Source: a bacterium
GTDB taxonomy: Bacteria > Planctomycetota > Planctomycetia > Pirellulales > Pirellulaceae
Direction of reading: 5' to 3'
Length of the DNA: 10,961 nucleotides
NCBI GenBank assembly: GCA_030432015.1
Contig: JAUIHJ010000224.1
Location: 1-10,961 of the forward strand
In this document: positions 7,078 through 10,961 of the stretch, piece after piece
How positions within the stretch are numbered: position 1 is the first letter of the stretch
Layout of the letters: every line of letters starts with the position of its first letter
Program-made: the position numbers and the translations under genes
Notes under the pieces: generated by a model
The model's database searches: none
Told to the model about the DNA's origin: nothing
Seen by the model: only the letters and a program-made list of their open reading frames with translations

Positions 7078-8844
7078 TCACGCAGTATCGAGGATGATGC
7101 CGAGGTTCGGTGAGATCTTCACGATTTCCTCGCTCATCACCTTGCGGACCTGGGCTGTCGTCTTGCAGCGCAGGGCCCTTTTCAGGACTGCCTCAGCCGT
7201 CGAAATGGAAAGTTGGCTCGCCAATTCCTTGATCGACGGAATCCAGGCCGGGCTCATGCTGAAGCTGCGGAGCCCCATGCCGACCAGCAGTACAAAGCTG
7301 CGGGGCTGGCCTGCCATTTCACCGCAGAGCGTGACCGGCTTGCGGTATTTTCCGCAGGAGGTGATGACGGATGAAAGCACCCGCAGCACCGCCGGCGCAA
7401 GCGGGTCGCAAAGGTGGCTGACCTTGGGGTTGTCGCGATCGGCCGCCATTAGATATTGCACGAGGTCGTTCGACCCAATGGAGACAAAGTCGACCAGCGG
7501 CAGCATCGACTCGATGGTGACAGCAGCCGCCGGTACTTCCAGCATCATCCCGATCGGTGGCAGGAGGTACTCTCGTCGTTCCGAATCCAGCTGCCGACTG
7601 GCCCGTCGCACCATTCGCCGAAGGCGATGAATTTCGTCCACGGTGGTCACCATGGGAAACATCATCTTCACTTCGCCACCGCGGCGGCGCGCATGCCGCG
7701 CGGCACGCATGATCGCCCGCATCTGCTTGGTGAAGAACTCAGGATGCTCAAACGAGAGCCGGATGCTGCGCCAGCCCAGAAACGGGTTGGCTTCCTGGTG
7801 TTGATGGCCCAGGAACGGCACCGTCTTGTCGCCGCCGATATCGAGCGTGCGAATGGTCACTGCGTGTCCCGGTGCGGCATCGATGGCCTGCCGGTAGATG
7901 CTGAGCTGTTCGCTCTCGTCGGGCACGTTGGGGTGCGTCAGGTAGATGTATTCCGTTCGGAACAGGCCCACGCCGCTGGCCCCCATCGCACCGGCGGCAA
8001 CCGCGTCCCCAACGGTGTTGATATTCGCGAGCAGGTCGATCGGCACGTGGTCGGCCGTCACGGCCGGCTGTTCACGATTCTCCGCCAGCTGATCTTTGAG
8101 GTCAAAGAACTCCCGTTCCAGCTTGCGATAGGCGGCCAGGGCTTCTGGGTCCGGGTTCTGATGGACGTGACCGTCCCGACCGTCAACCACAATCGTGTCG
8201 CCGGTTGTGACCTGCCGCAGTATTCCACGGACACCGGAAACTGCCGGAATGCCACGACTTCGTGCCAGAATCGCCGCATGGCTGGTCTTGCTGCCGGCCT
8301 GCGTCACAATGCCGTGGACATCGATATCCCCCAGTGCGACCACCTGCGAGGGAAGTAGTTCGTCGGCCACCACAATCAAGGGGCCCTTCAGCACGTTGGA
8401 TTCCGGACGGAGCACGTCGCTGAGGTGGGAGCTGACCCGAATAATGACGTCCCGAACGTCGTTTAGCCGCTCTTTCAGGTACGAATCGTTCGTCTTACTG
8501 AACAGGGCGGCATAATGGTCAATCAAGCGATGCAGAGCGGCATCGGTGGTCAGCCGATCGTTGACGATCCAATCGCGGACCTTATCGGTGAAATTCGGGT
8601 CCCGCAGAATCGATTCGTGAACCGCGAAGATGGCAGCTTCCTCTTGCCCCAGCTGGCTTGCCACCTTCGCCTGCAATGCGCGCAGGTCCGCTGCCGTCTT
8701 GTCGCGGGCCGTTTCGTACGCGGCCAACTCAGCGGTAATCTCGTTTTCTTCCAGGCGTTTGGTGTTCGGATTCACGAAAATTTCGTGAATACAATAGGCG
8801 GTCCCAACCGCGACACCAGGTGCAACCGCAATTCCTTTCCGCAT
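7078..8844 (-). CDS. ptsI: PTS Enzyme I (phosphoenolpyruvate-protein phosphotransferase)
   Basis: Enzyme I takes phosphate from phosphoenolpyruvate and passes it to HPr, starting the PTS phosphorelay in the cytoplasm. From ATG 8844 it has 588 residues (E. coli 575) and opens MRKGIAVAPGVAVG. A GTG at 8923 would add 27 residues with no family resemblance. The N-terminal domain carries the phosphorylated His189 in GSKTSHAAILAR. The barrel domain has GLFRTEYIYL with Arg296, TIRTLDIGGDK with Arg332, MLEVPAAAV with Glu436, SIGSNDLVQY with Asn459, and VTLCGEMAG with Cys507 as proton donor. All key residues are present, so it should be active. A slightly long C-terminus follows. No HPr or EII gene is adjacent, so its partners lie elsewhere. 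It may serve a regulatory PTS rather than sugar uptake, which is inference. Confidence 0.95.
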   Translation of the reverse strand: MRKGIAVAPGVAVGTAYCIHEIFVNPNTKRLEENEITAELAAYETARDKTAADLRALQAKVASQLGQEEAAIFAVHESILRDPNFTDKVRDWIVNDRLTTDAALHRLIDHYAALFSKTNDSYLKERLNDVRDVIIRVSSHLSDVLRPESNVLKGPLIVVADELLPSQVVALGDIDVHGIVTQAGSKTSHAAILARSRGIPAVSGVRGILRQVTTGDTIVVDGRDGHVHQNPDPEALAAYRKLEREFFDLKDQLAENREQPAVTADHVPIDLLANINTVGDAVAAGAMGASGVGLFRTEYIYLTHPNVPDESEQLSIYRQAIDAAPGHAVTIRTLDIGGDKTVPFLGHQHQEANPFLGWRSIRLSFEHPEFFTKQMRAIMRAARHARRRGGEVKMMFPMVTTVDEIHRLRRMVRRASRQLDSERREYLLPPIGMMLEVPAAAVTIESMLPLVDFVSIGSNDLVQYLMAADRDNPKVSHLCDPLAPAVLRVLSSVITSCGKYRKPVTLCGEMAGQPRSFVLLVGMGLRSFSMSPAWIPSIKELASQLSISTAEAVLKRALRCKTTAQVRKVMSEEIVKISPNLGIILDTA

Positions 8845-8851
8845 GTGGGGA

Positions 8852-8880
8852 AATGTACCAGCCCTTCGTAATTGAGACAA
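8852..8880 (-). promoter_or_regulatory. Possible promoter giving a leaderless ptsI transcript
   Basis: On the minus strand TTGTCT (8875-8880), a 17-bp spacer and TACATT (8852-8857) form a fair sigma-70-like promoter. The ptsI ATG begins 8 bases after the -10 box. Transcription would therefore start at or next to the ATG, which fits the lack of a Shine-Dalgarno site. Both boxes are imperfect, so this is tentative. Confidence 0.3.
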
Positions 8881-8942
8881 ACCGTCGTCGGCGAGACAAA
8901 TGGGGACTACCGGGGCAAACCGCACAACTTCCCGGACCCAGC

Positions 8943-8971
8943 TTGAGGCATCGCCAGGCCACCGGTATAAT
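8943..8971 (+). promoter_or_regulatory. Sigma-70-like promoter of the FabZ/ACP cluster
   Basis: TTGAGG (8943-8948), a 17-bp spacer and a perfect TATAAT (8966-8971) precede the first hotdog gene. The predicted start near 8978 leaves about 33 bases of leader. It lies in the 167-bp divergent gap with ptsI and is the only strong promoter seen for the cluster. Confidence 0.65.
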
Positions 8972-9011
8972 ACGGGGTTTAGTGCACAAGAACGCTCGTG
9001 AGTAATGTCTT

Positions 9012-9509
9012 ATGCGATTTCAGCTGCTCGACCGGATCGAGGAGATCGAGCCCGGGTCACAGATCACCGCCGTTAAGCTGCTGCGCGCCGACGAGCAGTA
9101 CCTGAGTGACCACTTTCCAAATTTTCCGGTCATGCCGGGTGTGTTGATGCTGGAGGCCATGTTTCAGGCGTGTCGCTGGCTGTTATTGGAAAGCGATCAC
9201 TACGAGCGAGCCGTGGTGGTCTTGCGTGAAGCACGGAACATTAAGTTCACCGATTTCGTCACCCCTGGTCAGGAACTGAAGATCTGTGCCAACATAATCA
9301 AAGACGACGGCACAACCGTCACGCTCAAGGTAAGCGGTAGCGTGGATGGGGCGAGCGCCGTCGGCGGTCGGTTGATTCTGGAGCGACTCAACCTCGCGGA
9401 CCGATATCCAGAAATGGCAACCTATGATGCATATAGCCGTAAGCAAATGAGAAAGACCTGCCAGGGATTGCTGCCGCCTCACAAGGTTGCCGTCGGTCCT
9501 CGCGAATAG
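9012..9509 (+). CDS. FabZ-like 3-hydroxyacyl-ACP dehydratase
   Basis: This is a hotdog-fold dehydratase that would remove water from 3-hydroxyacyl chains on an acyl carrier protein, giving the trans-2-enoyl form in fatty-acid or polyketide-like synthesis. Its 165 residues are slightly longer than FabZ (about 145-150). The active-site phrase DHFPNFPVMPGVLMLEAM (33-50) keeps the catalytic His34 and Glu48. The N-terminal FQLLDRIEEIEPG is the usual FabZ opening. The last 35 residues run past the fold and are Arg/Lys-rich. It is the first gene after a good promoter, with no obvious ribosome binding site. The ACP gene follows after 51 bp. I give no gene symbol because the context suggests a specialised rather than the housekeeping FabZ. 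Confidence 0.87.
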   Translation: MRFQLLDRIEEIEPGSQITAVKLLRADEQYLSDHFPNFPVMPGVLMLEAMFQACRWLLLESDHYERAVVVLREARNIKFTDFVTPGQELKICANIIKDDGTTVTLKVSGSVDGASAVGGRLILERLNLADRYPEMATYDAYSRKQMRKTCQGLLPPHKVAVGPRE

Positions 9510-9560
9510 CCTTAATGATTCAGCCACAATATTGACAAACGCAATCGGAGCTCAGCCAAG

Positions 9561-9947
9561 ATGCCAAGTAAAGAAGAAGTACTCGAAAAGGTCACCGCCG
9601 CCCTCGTGGACGCGCTGGGTGTCGACGACGACGAAGTTACACCCGATGCCACCATGGTCGGTGACTTGGGTGCTGAATCGATCGACTTTCTGGATATCGT
9701 CTTTCGCCTCGAAAAGGCGTTTGGCATCGAAATCCCTCGTTCCGAGTTGTTCCCGGAAGATATCCTGACCAATGCGGAATATGTCAAGGAAGGAAAGGTT
9801 ACCGAAGCGGGCGTCGCCGAGCTGAAGAAACGGATGCCATTCGCGGACCTTTCCAAGTTCGAAACCAATCCTCTGGTCCAGGACTTCGGCAACCTCCTGA
9901 CGGTCAGCGACCTGTGCCGGTACGTCGAGACGAAAGTTGCCGACTAG
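9561..9947 (+). CDS. Acyl carrier protein with an enlarged C-terminal half
   Basis: This cytoplasmic carrier holds growing acyl chains on a 4'-phosphopantetheine arm attached by a holo-ACP synthase. The attachment site is Ser40 in LGAESIDFLDIVFRLE; the usual DSLD is ESID here. Residues 1-62 match a standard ACP, with acidic helix I and an IEIP turn after helix II. At 128 residues it is far longer than the usual 75-85. About 45 extra residues (roughly 65-110) separate the core from a recognisable final helix, LTVSDLCRYVETKV (112-125). The insert includes ELFPEDILTNAEYV and a KKRMPF patch. GGAG at 9547-9550 lies 10 bases before the ATG. It is flanked by two hotdog genes and a ketosynthase, its likely partners. 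Confidence 0.9.
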   Translation: MPSKEEVLEKVTAALVDALGVDDDEVTPDATMVGDLGAESIDFLDIVFRLEKAFGIEIPRSELFPEDILTNAEYVKEGKVTEAGVAELKKRMPFADLSKFETNPLVQDFGNLLTVSDLCRYVETKVAD

Positions 9948-9950
9948 TGT

Positions 9951-10004
9951 CTCGCTCAGAAGCAAAGTCCAGCGGATCAATCGCGATCCGCGGATAAGAG
10001 CGAG
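9951..10004 (+). other. Nested inverted repeats between ACP and second hotdog gene
   Basis: The inner stem pairs GCGGATC (9972-9978) with GATCCGC (9985-9991) around a 6-base loop. The outer stem pairs CTCGCTC (9951-9957) with GAGCGAG (9998-10004). Both are perfect 7-bp stems. The element begins 4 bases after the ACP stop within a 190-bp gap and has no T-run. An RNA element that tunes expression within the operon, or a factor-dependent terminator, are both possible. Confidence 0.45.
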
Positions 10005-10137
10005 CGGATAGAAGCGACGCCCCCGTCGAATCGGCGAGGGCCGTACTCGATAACGGAATGCGCCCTGCACTTTGCACCTGCCTCCCTTGAGTGTCGTCGC
10101 GACAAGTTCATTTTCTGACAAAGGTCATTGTGCGATT

Positions 10138-10680
10138 ATGCGTTGGTTTTGGATTGATCGATTTCTGGAATTCGAGAGCGGCCGTCGGGCTGTGTCGTAC
10201 AAGAATACGAGCCTCACTGAGGATCACAACGACGATTACCAGCCCTCCTATCCCATCGTTCCGGCCTCGACGATCATCGAAGGCTTAGCCCAGACCGGCG
10301 GCCTCCTGGTTGGGGAACATGGTGGATTTGAGAAAAGGGTCGTGCTGGCCAAGGTTGCCAAGGCAATCTTCCACCAGCATCCCCTGGCCGGCACCACGTT
10401 GACCTATTCGGTCGAACTCGAAGATATCCAGCCTGACGGGGCGTTCTGTCAATGCACCGTCACCGCCGGTGACGAACTGCAAGCCGACGTGCAGTTGATG
10501 TTCGCCCATTTGGATGACCGATTTCCTGAGCATCTCTTCGATCCCGCGGATTTCCTGCGCATGCTACGATTGTTTGACCTGTTCAAGGTGGGGCGGACCC
10601 AGGACGGACAACCGATCGAAATTCCCCACCACCTGCTGGAAGCCGAGCAACAGGATTTGGCTCAAAGCGCGGCCCGCTGA
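10138..10680 (+). CDS. FabZ/FabA-like hotdog protein lacking the catalytic His
   Basis: This is a hotdog-fold protein of the 3-hydroxyacyl-ACP dehydratase family. ATG 10138 gives 180 residues and the family opening MRWFWIDRFLEFESGRRAV; an earlier ATG at 10072 adds 22 residues unlike the family. In the active-site stretch DDYQPSYPIVPASTIIEG (32-49), Tyr34 (TAC, 10237-10239) stands where FabZ has its catalytic His, while Glu48 is kept. The sister gene at 9012 has His34 and Glu48 at the same residue numbers. Phrases such as EGLAQTGGLLV (48-58) and VVLAKVAKAIFH are otherwise typical. It may be inactive as a dehydratase, may pair with the first hotdog as a non-catalytic subunit, or may do different chemistry. 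A FabF-like gene follows after 65 bp, probably in the same operon. Confidence 0.83.
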   Translation: MRWFWIDRFLEFESGRRAVSYKNTSLTEDHNDDYQPSYPIVPASTIIEGLAQTGGLLVGEHGGFEKRVVLAKVAKAIFHQHPLAGTTLTYSVELEDIQPDGAFCQCTVTAGDELQADVQLMFAHLDDRFPEHLFDPADFLRMLRLFDLFKVGRTQDGQPIEIPHHLLEAEQQDLAQSAAR

Positions 10681-10732
10681 CATCGCCCTTACCACGTTCG
10701 CCGAACCGCGAATGCCGTCCCTGCATATCCCT

Positions 10733-10738
10733 GAGGTG
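10733..10738 (+). promoter_or_regulatory. Ribosome binding site of the FabF-like gene
   Basis: GAGGTG lies 7 bases before ATG 10746 and supports that start. No promoter was seen in the 65-bp gap before it, in keeping with cotranscription with the hotdog gene. Confidence 0.6.
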
Positions 10739-10745
10739 CTCCGCA

Positions 10746-10961
10746 ATGAGACGCCGCGTCGTCATTACCGGAATCGGATCGATTAACCCCATGGGCCTCG
10801 ATGTGGAAACCGTCTGGAACGGTTTGAAAGAGGGCAAGTCTGGCGTGGGACTCACCACGATCTTCGACGCCAGCAAGTTTCCGACCAAGATCTCCGCCGA
10901 AGTCCGTAACTGGGATATTACCGACATCGGCGAAGATCCCAAGCTCTGGGAGAAACGAGGA
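10746..10961 (+). CDS. 3-oxoacyl-ACP synthase, FabF-like, N-terminal fragment (runs off right edge)
   Basis: This is the start of a beta-ketoacyl-ACP synthase (KAS II type), which extends an acyl chain by condensing it with malonyl-ACP. Only 72 residues are in the window, with no stop. The opening MRRRVVITGIGSINPMG is the classic thiolase-fold N-terminus of FabF. LKEGKSGVG (27-35), the FDASKFPTKISAEV stretch and NWD follow as in the family. The catalytic Cys-His-His residues lie beyond the edge, so activity cannot be judged, and a chain-length-factor-like homologue cannot be excluded. As fourth gene after the dehydratase, ACP and second hotdog, it completes a minimal elongation set. Confidence 0.88.
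   Translation, partial: MRRRVVITGIGSINPMGLDVETVWNGLKEGKSGVGLTTIFDASKFPTKISAEVRNWDITDIGEDPKLWEKRG

Noticed and set aside
7456..8358. A 300-residue plus-strand open frame opposite ptsI.
   Set aside because: It is antisense to Enzyme I, which has all its catalytic motifs, and shows no domain of its own.
932..10961. The P450, the RND exporter and the hotdog/ACP/ketosynthase genes as one aryl-polyene-like biosynthetic cluster with its own exporter.
   Set aside because: About 5.8 kb of housekeeping genes (purU, hisS, trxA, ptsI) on mixed strands separate the exporter from the lipid-type genes, and the P450 is convergent to the exporter. Nothing shows joint regulation.

Overview
The window is a GC-rich, gene-dense bacterial chromosome segment with short intergenic gaps. 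The proteins suggest a planctomycete, perhaps of the Pirellulales type: a side-by-side set of FabZ-like hotdog proteins with an enlarged acyl carrier protein, a COG1033-type RND exporter, weak ribosome binding sites before several genes, and a HisRS with an unusual motif 2. This assignment comes from protein character, not from a database search, and is tentative. No RNA genes, insertion sequences, phage genes or CRISPR arrays were seen.

Layout. (1) 2-925, +: the C-terminal two thirds of a cytochrome P450, cut by the left edge. (2) 932-4106, -: purU (formyltetrahydrofolate deformylase) followed 46 bp later by an RND/MMPL-type exporter. The exporter's stop lies 6 bp from the P450 stop, tail to tail. 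(3) 4107-4508: a 402-bp divergent intergenic region with a candidate purU promoter, a pair of 13-bp direct repeats and a strong hairpin. (4) 4509-6316, +: a small CxxCxxxCC metal-chelating protein and hisS, 11 bp apart. (5) 6317-6561: a spacer with three 13-bp tandem repeats and a near-consensus promoter for trxA (6562-6894, +). (6) 7078-8844, -: ptsI, Enzyme I of the phosphotransferase system, convergent with trxA. (7) 9012 to the right edge, +: a lipid-type cluster of FabZ-like dehydratase, enlarged acyl carrier protein, second FabZ-like hotdog protein and the start of a FabF-like ketosynthase, behind a good sigma-70-like promoter at 8943-8971.

The cluster from 9012 rightward is the most interesting part. 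It carries type II fatty-acid-synthesis parts (carrier, dehydratase, condensing enzyme) with two peculiarities. The carrier has about 45 extra residues between its core and last helix. The second hotdog protein has Tyr where the first has the catalytic His, while keeping the partner Glu at the same residue number. This suggests a dedicated second fatty-acyl or polyketide-like pathway rather than the housekeeping one, but the product cannot be read from this window. The other genes are mostly housekeeping (one-carbon metabolism, translation, redox, PTS) and do not form an obvious system with it.
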